Below, piece after piece: positions 20,329-28,833 of a stretch of 64,000 nucleotides of DNA; position 1 is the stretch's first letter, and every line of letters starts with the position of its first letter. Made by a program: the position numbers and the translations under genes. The notes below the pieces were generated by a model that was not told the DNA's origin, did no database searches, and worked only from the letters and a program-made list of their open reading frames with translations. The DNA comes from CAVSCR01 sp963726575 (GTDB lineage Bacteria > Actinomycetota > Actinomycetes > JAHEKZ01): positions 310,001-374,000 of the forward strand of contig CAVSCR010000007.1 in NCBI GenBank assembly GCA_963726575.1, read 5' to 3'.

Positions 20329-21135
20329 TCATGCGGTCTGTTGCGGCGAATCAGAGCTCGAGCCGAGATAGGCGAGCTGCGCCTGAACCGACATTTTCGC
20401 GGCTGGCCACAGCTCGCGGGGGACGTCGACGTACACGCGGGCCACGACAGCGTCGGCGTCCGATGCACCATCGGCCACCGCCTGCCGTACTTGGTCCAAC
20501 CGCTGCGCGCGGTGGCTTCGGTACGCCGCGATCCGCTCAGCGGGGTCGGTTACCACCGGGCCATGCCCGGGCAGGATCGTGGTGATCTGTGCTTGCGTCA
20601 CGAGCCGGTCGAGCCGGTCGAGGGTCTCGAGGTAGGCGCCGAGCATGCCATCGGGATGAGCGACGACGGTCCAGCCGGTGCCGAGGATGGTGTCCCCGGT
20701 CAGGAGTGCACCGGCCCCGGGCAGATGGAAGCCGACCGAGTCCGACGTGTGGCCCGCGGCCGGCACCACCATCAACGCCAGGTCACCGACGACGACTACT
20801 TCGTTCGCGCGGAGGGCAGGCGCGGAACGCGTCAGCGTGGCGTCGAACGCGCGGATCGGCGCATGCGCCCGCTCGGCGAACGCGTCGGCACCCGCGGCGT
20901 GATCGGGGTGCCCATGGGTCAGCAGAACGACGCTGACGTGGCGGTTCGCTGCTTCGACGGCGGCGAGGATCGCCTGCCGGTGGCCGGCATCGTCGGGTCC
21001 CGGGTCGATGACGACGCACTCGCGCGCGTCCGGCTGCGCAACGATCCACGTGTTGGTGCCGTCCAAGGTCATCGGACCGGGGTTGGGTGCGAGCACGCAA
21101 GTGGCCCACGACCTCACTGCGGGCTGCTCGGTCAC
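20329..21135 (-). CDS. MBL-fold metallo-hydrolase (LACTB2/Rv3677c-like)
   Basis: 268-residue metallo-beta-lactamase-fold hydrolase. The zinc motif THGHPDHAAG (HxHxDH) is present, with further ligands in AAGHTSDSVGF, TGDTILG and PGHGPVV. The C-terminal winged-helix-like part matches LACTB2-type hydrolases, some of which act on RNA. GTG 21135 overlaps the upstream Nudix stop (GTGA). With Nudix, ridA and DUF4177 it forms a minus-strand operon that is in the same order as in other actinobacteria. Substrate not predicted. Confidence 0.85.
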   Translation of the reverse strand: MTEQPAVRSWATCVLAPNPGPMTLDGTNTWIVAQPDARECVVIDPGPDDAGHRQAILAAVEAANRHVSVVLLTHGHPDHAAGADAFAERAHAPIRAFDATLTRSAPALRANEVVVVGDLALMVVPAAGHTSDSVGFHLPGAGALLTGDTILGTGWTVVAHPDGMLGAYLETLDRLDRLVTQAQITTILPGHGPVVTDPAERIAAYRSHRAQRLDQVRQAVADGASDADAVVARVYVDVPRELWPAAKMSVQAQLAYLGSSSDSPQQTA

Positions 21136-21734
21136 AGCGTGATCGCCTCGACCGTAGCCGGGGCAGCTGCGAGAACTGCTTCGACGTCTGGGCAGGAACG
21201 CAGCTGCGTCAGCGTCGAGATGGTCGGCGGCCACATCGGAAGGTCACCGGCCTGATGCCGCTGCACGGCAGTGGGGACCGCAAGCCACAAGCCGCCGGCG
21301 ACCTCGCCTGTCAGCGGGCGCGGCTCGTCGCCATCAGGAACCGGTGCCACGAAGAAGTGCGCATCGAACCGGCGTGGACTGCCGACCGGGGTGATCCAGC
21401 GCGACCACGGGGTGAGCGACGCCGGAGCCAGGTCGAGGCCGGCTTCTTCCCGAGTCTCCCGACAGGCAGCGATGAGCAGCGTTGAGGCCCAACGCGTGGA
21501 GTGGCCCCAGATCTTGCCGTGGGACGCGACGTCCACGACTGCTTCGAGATGCCGTGCCGGGACGGCGTCCTCTTCGTCCACGGCTCCGCCGGGAAACGCG
21601 AACATGCCGCCGGCAAACACCAGCGTGGGCGACCGTTGTTGCAACCAGACGAGCAGCCCCTGCTCGCTGTCGCGCAGCAGCACGACCGTGGCTGCCGGAC
21701 GCACCGGCACATCCGATGCCACCTGGTCGGCCAT
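21132..21734 (-). CDS. NUDIX hydrolase, NUDT19-like
   Basis: 200-residue Nudix protein. The box is split: FAFPGGAVDEED is separated by about 30 residues from the catalytic helix CRETREEAGL. An insertion at this point is characteristic of NUDT19/RP2-type CoA hydrolases. ATG 21734 begins 8 bp after the ridA stop, and the end overlaps the MBL gene by four bases. A role in housecleaning of nucleotide-linked metabolites is likely, with CoA or CoA esters as the first candidates. Confidence 0.78.
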   Translation of the reverse strand: MADQVASDVPVRPAATVVLLRDSEQGLLVWLQQRSPTLVFAGGMFAFPGGAVDEEDAVPARHLEAVVDVASHGKIWGHSTRWASTLLIAACRETREEAGLDLAPASLTPWSRWITPVGSPRRFDAHFFVAPVPDGDEPRPLTGEVAGGLWLAVPTAVQRHQAGDLPMWPPTISTLTQLRSCPDVEAVLAAAPATVEAITL

Positions 21735-21742
21735 GGCTCGGC

Positions 21743-22204
21743 TCAGCCGACCTCGACGATCATCTCGATCTCGACCGGTGCGTCGAGAGGCAGCACGGCG
21801 ACACCGACGGCGCTGCGGGCGTGCTGGCCGACGTCGCCGAACACGGCACCCAACAGCTCACTCGCACCGTTGATCACGCCGGGCTGCCCGGTGAAGTCCG
21901 GGGCGGAGGCTACGAAACCCACGACCTTCACGACGCGGGTGATCGACGACAAGTCTGCGACGACTGACCGAACTGCGGCCAGCGCGTTGAGCGCGCACAC
22001 CCGCGCGAGATCCTTGGCCTGATCGGGGTCCACCTCAGCGCCCACCTTGCCGGTAGCCACGAGCTGTCCGCTGACGAACGGCAGCTGACCCGAGGTGTAG
22101 ACGTAGTGCCCACTGCGCACAGCAGGCACGTAGGCCGCCACCGGCGCTGCCACCTCGGGCAACGTCAGGCCGAGGTCGGCGATGCGGTCTTCTGGGGTGC
22201 TCAT
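21743..22204 (-). CDS. RidA family protein
   Basis: 153-residue RidA/YjgF/YER057c family member. The strands and helices GHYVYTSGQLPFVSG, ARVCALNALAAVRSVV and VVKVVGFVASAPDFTGQ are typical; the terminal segment VEIEMIVEV replaces the usual VEIE-AIA. In canonical RidA an arginine in the C-terminal third catalyses enamine/imine hydrolysis; I do not see it in the equivalent place (GQHARSAVGVAVLPLD has an Arg slightly earlier), so it may belong to a non-deaminase Rid subgroup. ATG 22204 follows GAAGGAG. It is the second gene of the DUF4177-ridA-nudix-MBL set. Confidence 0.82.
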   Translation of the reverse strand: MSTPEDRIADLGLTLPEVAAPVAAYVPAVRSGHYVYTSGQLPFVSGQLVATGKVGAEVDPDQAKDLARVCALNALAAVRSVVADLSSITRVVKVVGFVASAPDFTGQPGVINGASELLGAVFGDVGQHARSAVGVAVLPLDAPVEIEMIVEVG

Positions 22205-22234
22205 CCGAGGGAGCTCCTTCGCTTCCGGGTCAAT

Positions 22235-22390
22235 TCAGTCGCGGGGGCGCTTGAGGTAGGCCACGAGCTGTTCGGCATTGGGTCCTGGCACCACCTGGAC
22301 GAGTTCCCAGCCGTCCTCGCCCCAGGTGTCCAGGATCTGCTTGGTCGCATGGACCAGCAAAGGAACGGTCGCGTACTCCCACTTCGTCAT
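22235..22390 (-). CDS. DUF4177 small protein (Rv3678A-like)
   Basis: 51-residue protein starting MTKWEYATVPLLVHATKQIL and continuing DTWGEDGWELVQVVPGPN, a clear DUF4177 sequence. Function is unknown. The ATG lies 6 nt after TAGGGT (22402-22397 on this strand), so the mRNA is probably leaderless. It diverges from the arsA-like gene with only 44 bp between start codons, and the two back-to-back leaderless promoters fill that space. Mycobacteria have the same small gene at the same place. Confidence 0.88.
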   Translation of the reverse strand: MTKWEYATVPLLVHATKQILDTWGEDGWELVQVVPGPNAEQLVAYLKRPRD

Positions 22391-22434
22391 GCACTGACCC
22401 TAATGCCCGGCTCACGGCTGGCTAGGGTGCGCGT

Positions 22435-23454
22435 GTGGGAGTCAGTGGCAGTGGGACCCGCGAGCGGCAGGGCCCTGCCACGGGCACAGGTGTGCGTCTG
22501 CACGTGGTGACCGGCAAGGGCGGTACCGGCAAGACGACCGTCTCAGCCGCACTCGCCTTGGCACTGGCGGGCGAGGGTCGCAAGATCCTGCTCATCGAGG
22601 TAGAGGGCCGGCAAGGCATCGCGCAGCTGTTCGACGTGCCCCCGTTGCCCTATGACGAGCGCAAGGTGGCAGTCGCGTCGCGCGGCGGAGACGTCTGCGC
22701 ACTCGCGGTCGACCCCGAGTCGGCCATGTTGGAGTACCTCGACATGTACTACCGGCTCGGTCGGGCGGGCAAGGCATTGAAGAAGGTCGGGATGTTCGAG
22801 TTCGCCACCACCGTGGCGCCAGGGGCTCGCGACGTACTTCTCACCGGCAAGGCGTACGAGGCGGTGCGGCGCCGGGACCCCGACGGCACGCCGTCGTACG
22901 ACGCAGTGGTGCTCGATGCGCCACCGACCGGACGCATCACACGCTTCCTGAACGTCAACAGCGAGGTGGCCGGACTGGCCAAGGTCGGACCGATCCGACG
23001 ACAAGCCGACGCGATCATGGGTTTGCTGCGCTCGCCGCGGACCGCCGTGCACCTGGTCACGATGCTGGAGGAGATGCCGACTCAGGAGACCACTGATGGC
23101 GTTGCCGAGCTCACCGCCGCCGGGCTCCCGGTCGGTGCGGTGTTCGTCAACATGGTGCGCCCGACTCTGATGCGCCAAACCGACCTGCAGGCCGCGCGAC
23201 GCGGCGAGCTCGACGTCGAGGTCGTGGCCTCGGCGTTGAAGCTGGCCGGGCTCGACACCGGTCACGAGGTCGCGGCTGCGTTGACGGCCGAGGCGTCGGG
23301 GTATGCCGAGCGAATCGCGCTGGAACGACAAGAACGCAAGCAGTTGCAGGCGCTCGACCGGCCGCTGCTGGAGCTGCCCTACCTGTCGGGGGGCATCGAC
23401 CTGTCCGGTCTCTACGAGCTGGCCGATCGTCTGCATGAGGAGGGTGCGGTGTGA
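22435..23454 (+). CDS. ArsA-like ATPase, first subunit (Rv3679-like)
   Basis: 339-residue ArsA/GET3-family P-loop ATPase. It has a deviant Walker A GKGGTGKTTVSAAL, a switch region VVLDAPPTGRITRFL and an extended C-terminal helical part. The cysteines that bind arsenite in true ArsA are not seen, so arsenic transport is not implied; mycobacterial Rv3679/Rv3680 form a complex linked to envelope and redox stress. GTG 22435 sits 6 nt after TAGGGT (22423-22428), a leaderless start. Its stop overlaps the next gene (GTGA), consistent with equimolar expression of the pair. Confidence 0.88.
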   Translation: MGVSGSGTRERQGPATGTGVRLHVVTGKGGTGKTTVSAALALALAGEGRKILLIEVEGRQGIAQLFDVPPLPYDERKVAVASRGGDVCALAVDPESAMLEYLDMYYRLGRAGKALKKVGMFEFATTVAPGARDVLLTGKAYEAVRRRDPDGTPSYDAVVLDAPPTGRITRFLNVNSEVAGLAKVGPIRRQADAIMGLLRSPRTAVHLVTMLEEMPTQETTDGVAELTAAGLPVGAVFVNMVRPTLMRQTDLQAARRGELDVEVVASALKLAGLDTGHEVAAALTAEASGYAERIALERQERKQLQALDRPLLELPYLSGGIDLSGLYELADRLHEEGAV

Positions 23455-24602
23455 AGCGATCGCCGCTTCTCGACGTCGACGCGCTGCTGGACGAGCCGTC
23501 GACCAGGATCATCGTCTGCTGCGGCGCCGGCGGCGTCGGCAAGACGACGACGTCGGCAGCCCTCGGCGTCCGGGCTGCCGAACGTGGTCGCCGGGTTTGT
23601 GTGCTCACGATCGACCCGGCGCGCAGGTTGGCGCAGTCGATGGGGCTCAGCGAACTGGACAACACACCTCGCGTGGTCCCGAAGATCGGAACGTCGGCTG
23701 GGGGCTCGCTCAGCGCCATGATGCTCGACATGAAGCGCACGTTCGACGAGATCGTCGAGCAGCACGCAGATCCCGACCGCGCGCAGCAGATCTTTGCCAA
23801 CACCTTCTACCAGACGCTGTCCACGTCGTTTGCCGGGACGCAGGAGTACATGGCGATGGAGAAGCTCGGTCAGCTGCACCGGGAGGCCGATCAGACCGGC
23901 GAGTGGGACCTGATCGTGGTCGACACGCCGCCCAGCCGCTCGGCGCTGGACTTCCTCGACGCTCCCAAGCGGATGGGCTCCTTCCTCGACGGCCGGTTCA
24001 TCCGGTTGCTGACATCGCCGGCCAAGTCCGGCAGCCGGGCTTACCTACGTGTGCTCGGCGCAGGAGTGGGACTCGTCTCCGGAGCGGTGTCCAAGGTGCT
24101 CGGTGCGCAGCTGCTGTCTGACCTGCAGACCCTGGTCACCGCACTCGACACCGTCTTCGGCGGCTTTCGCGATCGCGCCGACCAGACCTACGGGCTGCTG
24201 CAAGCACCCGGAACGTCGTTCCTTGTGGTGGCCGCGCCCGACCGCGATGCGCTGCGCGAGGCGTCGTACTTCGTCGAGCGGCTGCAGACCGACGCCATGC
24301 CGTTGGCGGGTCTGGTGCTGAACCGCGTCCACGGGAGCCCGGCCCAGACGTTGTCCGCCGAGCGAGCAGGCGTGGCCGCCGACCTGCTGGACGAGGCCGG
24401 CCGTGATCATCGGTTGACGGCCGATCTGCTGCGCCTGCACGCAGACCGGATGCGGGTGATCGCGCGGGAGACCCGCATGGTCGAGAGCTTCACGGCCGCT
24501 CACCCGGATGTCCCAGTGGCCCGCGCCGGTGCCCGCGCCGGCGACGTCCACGATGTTGCGGGATTGCGGGCGGTTGGCGAGGCTTTAGCCCATTCGGGGT
24601 AA
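23451..24602 (+). CDS. ArsA-like ATPase, second subunit (Rv3680-like)
   Basis: 383-residue partner ATPase with Walker A GAGGVGKTTTSAALG, LTIDPARRLAQSMG, and switch VVDTPPSRSALDFLDAP. It is translationally coupled to the first subunit. The neighbour on the other side is the whiB4-like gene on the opposite strand, with a short inverted repeat between the two stops. Known role of the mycobacterial pair is a heteromeric ATPase; client proteins here are unknown. Confidence 0.88.
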   Translation: MKRSPLLDVDALLDEPSTRIIVCCGAGGVGKTTTSAALGVRAAERGRRVCVLTIDPARRLAQSMGLSELDNTPRVVPKIGTSAGGSLSAMMLDMKRTFDEIVEQHADPDRAQQIFANTFYQTLSTSFAGTQEYMAMEKLGQLHREADQTGEWDLIVVDTPPSRSALDFLDAPKRMGSFLDGRFIRLLTSPAKSGSRAYLRVLGAGVGLVSGAVSKVLGAQLLSDLQTLVTALDTVFGGFRDRADQTYGLLQAPGTSFLVVAAPDRDALREASYFVERLQTDAMPLAGLVLNRVHGSPAQTLSAERAGVAADLLDEAGRDHRLTADLLRLHADRMRVIARETRMVESFTAAHPDVPVARAGARAGDVHDVAGLRAVGEALAHSG

Positions 24603-24613
24603 GTGACCCGAAT
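24592..24613. terminator. Inverted repeat between convergent arsA-like and whiB genes
   Basis: ATTCGGG and CCCGAAT form perfect 7-bp arms around an 8-nt loop. It overlaps the end of the ArsA-like gene and stops just before the whiB stop, so it could serve both transcripts. No T tract follows, as is common in GC-rich actinobacteria. Confidence 0.4.
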
Positions 24614-24620
24614 TCGACTA

Positions 24621-24926
24621 CTAGGCGCTACAGGCGGTAACCAAGCTCACGCGCTCGAACTCGTCGCGCGCCGTCTGCAGCAGGACATGCCAGGACGTGA
24701 CGTCGGGACGACGGCGCAACAGCGCGCGGCGCTCCCGCTCGGTCATGCCACCCCACACCCCGAACTCGATGCGATTGTCGAGCGCGTCCGCCAGACACTC
24801 GGTACGCACCGGACAACTCAGGCATACAGCCTTCGCCCGGTTCTGGGCAGCACCCTGTACAAACAGGGCATCTGGGTCAGTAGCCCGGCACGCAGCCAGG
24901 CCGGCCCAGTCATCGATCCACGCCAT
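24621..24926 (-). CDS. WhiB-family Fe-S regulator, WhiB4/WblA position
   Basis: 101-residue Wbl protein. The four cluster ligands are C13, C35, C38 and C44 (C-x21-C-x2-C-x5-C), followed by the invariant GVWGG turn and a basic tail ERERRALLRRR for DNA or sigma contact. By place between the ArsA-like pair and the ponA2-like gene it corresponds to WhiB4 of mycobacteria and WblA of Streptomyces, redox-responsive regulators. ATG 24926 has a GAGGGGGGA ribosome site. The upstream 340 bp hold a TAGGGG box and a GTGAC-N5-GTCAC dyad. Confidence 0.92.
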   Translation of the reverse strand: MAWIDDWAGLAACRATDPDALFVQGAAQNRAKAVCLSCPVRTECLADALDNRIEFGVWGGMTERERRALLRRRPDVTSWHVLLQTARDEFERVSLVTACSA

Positions 24927-25266
24927 GTTGTCCCCCCTCGAGACCCCGGCGCCGGTGTTGCACAAGCCCGGCGGGCCGGATCTTCGACCAGACCTTGACC
25001 GGAACTTCACCCGGCGCTGGTCGGTCATTGACCCGATCCGTCGGCCCCTACCCCGCGCTCTTCCCCATTCGGAACGCGTCCGCTGTGACTCTGCGTCACG
25101 ACGTGCCCTGACGTTAGAAGCGATCATGGGATGAGAGGAAGGTCCGATCAGGCGAATCTTGATAGTCCGAACGGGCTATTGCCTCTCGCCGCCGTGACCC
25201 AGCCGTGACCTCCTATGAGGGGCCCAGAGGAACCGGGGCCCTCCGGCGCTCGCGTACCCTCGTCGA
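24927..25266. promoter_or_regulatory. 340-bp divergent control region, whiB4-like and ponA2-like
   Basis: No gene is seen. Reading toward whiB there is GTAGGGG at about 25047-25053 as a -10 candidate, implying a leader of about 115 nt, and a dyad GTGAC-TCTGC-GTCAC at 25085-25099 that resembles CRP half sites. Toward the penicillin-binding protein, TACCCT (25255-25260) lies 6 nt before its GTG start. Confidence 0.45.
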
Positions 25267-27666
25267 GTGCCTCCCCCGGTTGGACTGCGCGGCACCGCGC
25301 CGGTGCGCATTGCGCTGTTCGTCCTGGCCAGCGTCTTCGCCGGGGTTCTGGCCGCTGGAATCGCGCTTCCGGCCATCGGAGCGGCCGGGCTGTCGGCCAA
25401 GCAGGCGGCTCAGACCTTCGAGGCCCTGCCCGGGCAGCTCCAGACGCCCGCGATGGACCAGCGGACCCGGATCCTGGCCGCCAACGGACGCCCGATCGCC
25501 ACCTTCTACTCCGAGAACCGGGTCTACGTACCACTGAACCGGATCGCGCCGATCATGCAGCAGGCCATCGTGGCGATCGAGGACTCCCGGTTCTACCAAC
25601 ACGGCGGTATCGACCTGCGCGGTACCTTGCGGGCGCTGCTGACCAACGCCGAGACGGGCGGGGTGACCCAGGGCGGGTCGACGCTGACCCAGCAGTACGT
25701 GAAGAACGTTCTCGTAGCGATGGCGAAGACGAAGGCCGAACGCGAGGCGGCAACCGCCCGTAGCTTCTCCCGCAAGATCCGCGAGGCCCGGCTGGCGCTG
25801 GGACTGGAGCAGCAGCTCAGCAAGAACCAGATCCTCGAGGGCTACCTGAACATCGCCTACTTCGGTGCGGGTGCCTATGGCATCGAGGCTGCTGCCCAGC
25901 GGTACTTCTCGATTCCCGCCGCCCAGCTGACGCTACCCGAAGCGGCCACGCTGGCGGGCATCGTTCAGTACCCCTCAGCCTTCGACGCGATCGCCCACAC
26001 CCAGGCCAGCCAGGACCGTCGCAACGTGGTGCTCCAGCGCATGGTCGACGTCGGTGACATCACGCAAGCGCAGGCAGATGCTGCGGGGGCCAGGCCACTG
26101 AAGAAGATGCTCAAGCCCAACGACGCACCGAACGGATGCACGTCGTCGATCGCGCCATGGTTCTGCGACTACGTGTACCGAACGATGTTGTCCGACCCGG
26201 CGTACGGCGCGACGTTGAAGGACCGCGAAGACCTGATCCGTCAGGGCGGGCTGGTCGTTCGCACGACGTTGGATCTGCGGACCCAAGGCAACGCCCAGCA
26301 CGCGGTCAGTTCGGGCATCCCCGCGAAGGACCCCAGCCACGTGGGCGATGCCATCGTGATGGTGCAGCCTGGCACCGGCAAGGTGCTCGCGATGGCCCAG
26401 AACCACCCCTACGGCACCGATCCCAAGGATCCGAGCGTCACGTCCTACAACTACAGCGTCGACACCGCCTACGGCGGCACCCACGGGATGCAGGCGGGCT
26501 CCACCTTCAAGGCCTTCACACTGGCTGCCGCACTCTCCAAGGGAATTCCCATCGGGGAGACCCTCACCGCGCCGGCGCAGGGCTACTACACGACCGGCGA
26601 CTTCACTGACTGTTCGGGCGCGCCTGTTGTGATCTCGCCGCCCTGGACGCCGGTGAACTCCACGATCTCCGGAACCAACTCCTTGTCCATGCGTTACGGG
26701 ACGGCGTGGTCGGTGAACACGTTCTTCACCGAGCTCGAGAAGCAGGTGGGACTCTGCAACGTCGTCACCACCGCCGAGAAGCTCGGGGTGCACACAGGGT
26801 CCGGGGCTGATCCTCTGCCGGTAGCGTCGTTCACTCTCGGGACGTCGCTCGTGACGCCGCTCACCATGGCCAACGCCTACGCCACTCTCGCCGCACGCGG
26901 TCGCTACTGCAGCCCCATCGTGGTGACGTCGGTGACGCAGCACGGCAAGTCGCTGCCCGTACCGTCGGCCAACTGCCACCAGGTGATCGCCCCGTCAGTG
27001 GCCGACGGCGTCAGCAGCCTGCTCGCAGGAGTGATCGACGGACCGATCCCCGGTCGTACCGGCGCGGCCATGACGTTGGGCCGCCCCGCGGCCGGCAAGA
27101 CCGGGACGACCGAGAACAACGCAGAGGTGTGGTTCATCGGTTACACCCCGAACCTCGCGGCCGCGGTGTGGGTCGGCAACCCCAAGGGCGACACCGGTCC
27201 CTACGACCTGGTCGACGTCACGATCAACGGCACGTACTACTACCGCGCCTACGGTGGGTTGCTGGCCGGTCCCATCTGGCGCTCGGCGATGCTGGCGTCG
27301 TTGGCGACCATGCCGGTCGAGTACTTCACGCCGGTGATTCCTAGCTTGCTGTACGGCGCACAGGTGGTCGTGCCCAACGTCTTGGGCCAGTCGCCCGACC
27401 AGGCCAAGACGACGCTGGAAGCCGCCGGCTTCCAGGTGACGTTGTCGCACACGACCGTCGACTCCAAGTACCCGTCCGGGACGGTCGGAAAGACCTCGCC
27501 GGCACCAGGGAGCGTCACGACATCGGGCACCGTCATCACCTTGTACCCGAGCACCGGCGTCGCGCCCAGCCCGTCACCCAACCCGTCAGGGAGCCATTCG
27601 CCGTCGCCGAGTCCCACCGGAACCCGGCCGTCGGGCAGCCCTTCGCCGTCGCCGACCAAGCACTAG
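25267..27666 (+). CDS. Bifunctional class A penicillin-binding protein with PASTA domain (PonA2-like)
   Basis: 799 residues: one N-terminal membrane segment (about 14-38), a family 51 glycosyltransferase with catalytic Glu in EDSRFYQHGGID and QGGSTLTQQYVKN, a transpeptidase with GSTFKAF (SxxK serine), WSVNTFF (SxN) and GKTGTT (KTG), one PASTA domain (about 700-770) and a Pro/Ser-rich tail. It polymerises and cross-links peptidoglycan outside the membrane. GTG 25267 is 6 nt from TACCCT, a leaderless start. Position beside the whiB4-like gene matches PonA2 (Rv3682). Confidence 0.95.
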   Translation: MPPPVGLRGTAPVRIALFVLASVFAGVLAAGIALPAIGAAGLSAKQAAQTFEALPGQLQTPAMDQRTRILAANGRPIATFYSENRVYVPLNRIAPIMQQAIVAIEDSRFYQHGGIDLRGTLRALLTNAETGGVTQGGSTLTQQYVKNVLVAMAKTKAEREAATARSFSRKIREARLALGLEQQLSKNQILEGYLNIAYFGAGAYGIEAAAQRYFSIPAAQLTLPEAATLAGIVQYPSAFDAIAHTQASQDRRNVVLQRMVDVGDITQAQADAAGARPLKKMLKPNDAPNGCTSSIAPWFCDYVYRTMLSDPAYGATLKDREDLIRQGGLVVRTTLDLRTQGNAQHAVSSGIPAKDPSHVGDAIVMVQPGTGKVLAMAQNHPYGTDPKDPSVTSYNYSVDTAYGGTHGMQAGSTFKAFTLAAALSKGIPIGETLTAPAQGYYTTGDFTDCSGAPVVISPPWTPVNSTISGTNSLSMRYGTAWSVNTFFTELEKQVGLCNVVTTAEKLGVHTGSGADPLPVASFTLGTSLVTPLTMANAYATLAARGRYCSPIVVTSVTQHGKSLPVPSANCHQVIAPSVADGVSSLLAGVIDGPIPGRTGAAMTLGRPAAGKTGTTENNAEVWFIGYTPNLAAAVWVGNPKGDTGPYDLVDVTINGTYYYRAYGGLLAGPIWRSAMLASLATMPVEYFTPVIPSLLYGAQVVVPNVLGQSPDQAKTTLEAAGFQVTLSHTTVDSKYPSGTVGKTSPAPGSVTTSGTVITLYPSTGVAPSPSPNPSGSHSPSPSPTGTRPSGSPSPSPTKH

Positions 27667-27674
27667 GCCCCACT

Positions 27675-28331
27675 GTGGCGCAATGGCACTGGGTCACGAT
27701 CTCGGCACTGGCCACAGCCGCCGGAACGCTGGTCCTGGCCATGGCAACTTTTGCGGCGGTTCGCTCCGGCAACCGGGCCGCCCGGAACGCCGAGCGGGCA
27801 CTCCTGCAGGGCCTTCGCCCGCTGCTGTTCCCATCCCGCCTGTCCGACGAGGCGCTCAAGGTGTCGTTCGTCGACCGCCACTGGGTCCGGGTCCCGGGCG
27901 GTCAAGGCGTCGTTGATGTGACGCCCGACGTCATCTACCTGGCTATGTCGCTGCGCAACGTCGGAAGCGGCCTGGCCGTGTTGCACGGCTGGGTCGTGGA
28001 ACCGCGACAGGTATCGAGTGACCAACAACCCGAACATGTCCCACTGGACCGCTTTCGTCGACTCACCCGAGACCTCTTCGTGCCACCGGGAGACGTCTTC
28101 TTCTGGCAAGGTGCCCTGCGCGATCCTTCTGATCCCGTGTTCTCCGATGTCATCCAGGCGGTGAAGGACGAGACTCCTCTGACGATCGAGCTGTTGTACG
28201 GGGACGAGGAAGGCGGTCAGCGCACGGTGACGCGCTACGCGCTGCTGCCGCACCAGCCCGAGGAGGGCAACCTTGTGTGGCTGTCGAGTGTGGGCCGGCA
28301 CTGGAACATCGATCGGCCCGATCCGCGCTGA
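27675..28331 (+). CDS. Conserved membrane-anchored protein of unknown function
   Basis: 218 residues. The N-terminus has one hydrophobic segment (about 5-28) followed by a short basic coiled stretch (RSGNRAARNAERALLQGLRP) and a soluble domain with beta-rich segments (VIYLAMSLRNVGSGLAVLHGW). The arrangement, a single membrane anchor with an immunoglobulin-like domain, is seen in many actinobacterial hypotheticals. GTG 27675 begins 9 nt after the penicillin-binding protein stop, so it is probably co-transcribed. It is the first gene of the second accessory block. No function can be given. Confidence 0.65.
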   Translation: MAQWHWVTISALATAAGTLVLAMATFAAVRSGNRAARNAERALLQGLRPLLFPSRLSDEALKVSFVDRHWVRVPGGQGVVDVTPDVIYLAMSLRNVGSGLAVLHGWVVEPRQVSSDQQPEHVPLDRFRRLTRDLFVPPGDVFFWQGALRDPSDPVFSDVIQAVKDETPLTIELLYGDEEGGQRTVTRYALLPHQPEEGNLVWLSSVGRHWNIDRPDPR

Positions 28332-28351
28332 GCGCCGCCGAGGTGCTCAGC
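28327..28351. terminator. Inverted repeat over convergent gene ends
   Basis: GCTGAGC and GCTCAGC form perfect 7-bp arms with an 11-nt loop. The element covers the stop codons of both the membrane protein and the YdeI-like gene, so it is placed to end both transcripts. Confidence 0.4.
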
Positions 28352-28799
28352 CGCTCGACTCCAGCTCGGCGACCGTCTTGGCGATGCGGCGTTTGCGCGT
28401 CTCTTCGGTCTTGGCGCCCATGATCGACAGAACGTGCCGCTTCTTCCCCGAGTTCGAGAGCGCATCGAATGCGCGTCGAGCCTTCGTGCTCTTCTTCAGC
28501 GCGGCTGCCAGGTCCGCAGGGATCTCGACCTCCCGCGGAGCAGTGTCGAGCGACACCGTCACCGTCAGGACATCCCCGGCAGCGACGCCCGCAGCCTCAC
28601 GGCGCTCTGCGCTCACCGGAATCATGAAACGGCCGTCCATCATGCCGATCGTGGTGCGGTACGAGTAGCCCTTGAACGAGACGACGAGCGCCGGTCGTCT
28701 GCCTCCACCCAATGTCTCGATCACTCGCGGCGGGACTTCGATGCCAGTCGCGGTCTTGCCATTGAGTGCCAGCACCGCCTGGAAGGACTTCTCCGACAC
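28347..28799 (-). CDS. DUF1905 + YdeI/OmpD-associated protein
   Basis: 150 residues. The first 90 residues are a DUF1905 beta-barrel (FQAVLALNGKTATGIEVPP, FMIPVSAERREAAGVAAGD), and the last part is a YdeI/OmpD-associated helical domain (IPADLAAALKKSTKARRAFD, LSNSGKKRHVLSI). Family members have been linked to bacteriocin or peptide resistance, but the mechanism is not known. GTG 28799 follows GGAGGAG. Single gene, flanked by a GNAT gene. Confidence 0.82.
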   Translation of the reverse strand: MSEKSFQAVLALNGKTATGIEVPPRVIETLGGGRRPALVVSFKGYSYRTTIGMMDGRFMIPVSAERREAAGVAAGDVLTVTVSLDTAPREVEIPADLAAALKKSTKARRAFDALSNSGKKRHVLSIMGAKTEETRKRRIAKTVAELESSG

Positions 28800-28833
28800 G
28801 TTCGCTCCTCCGTCGTCGCCATATCGGGCTTTC

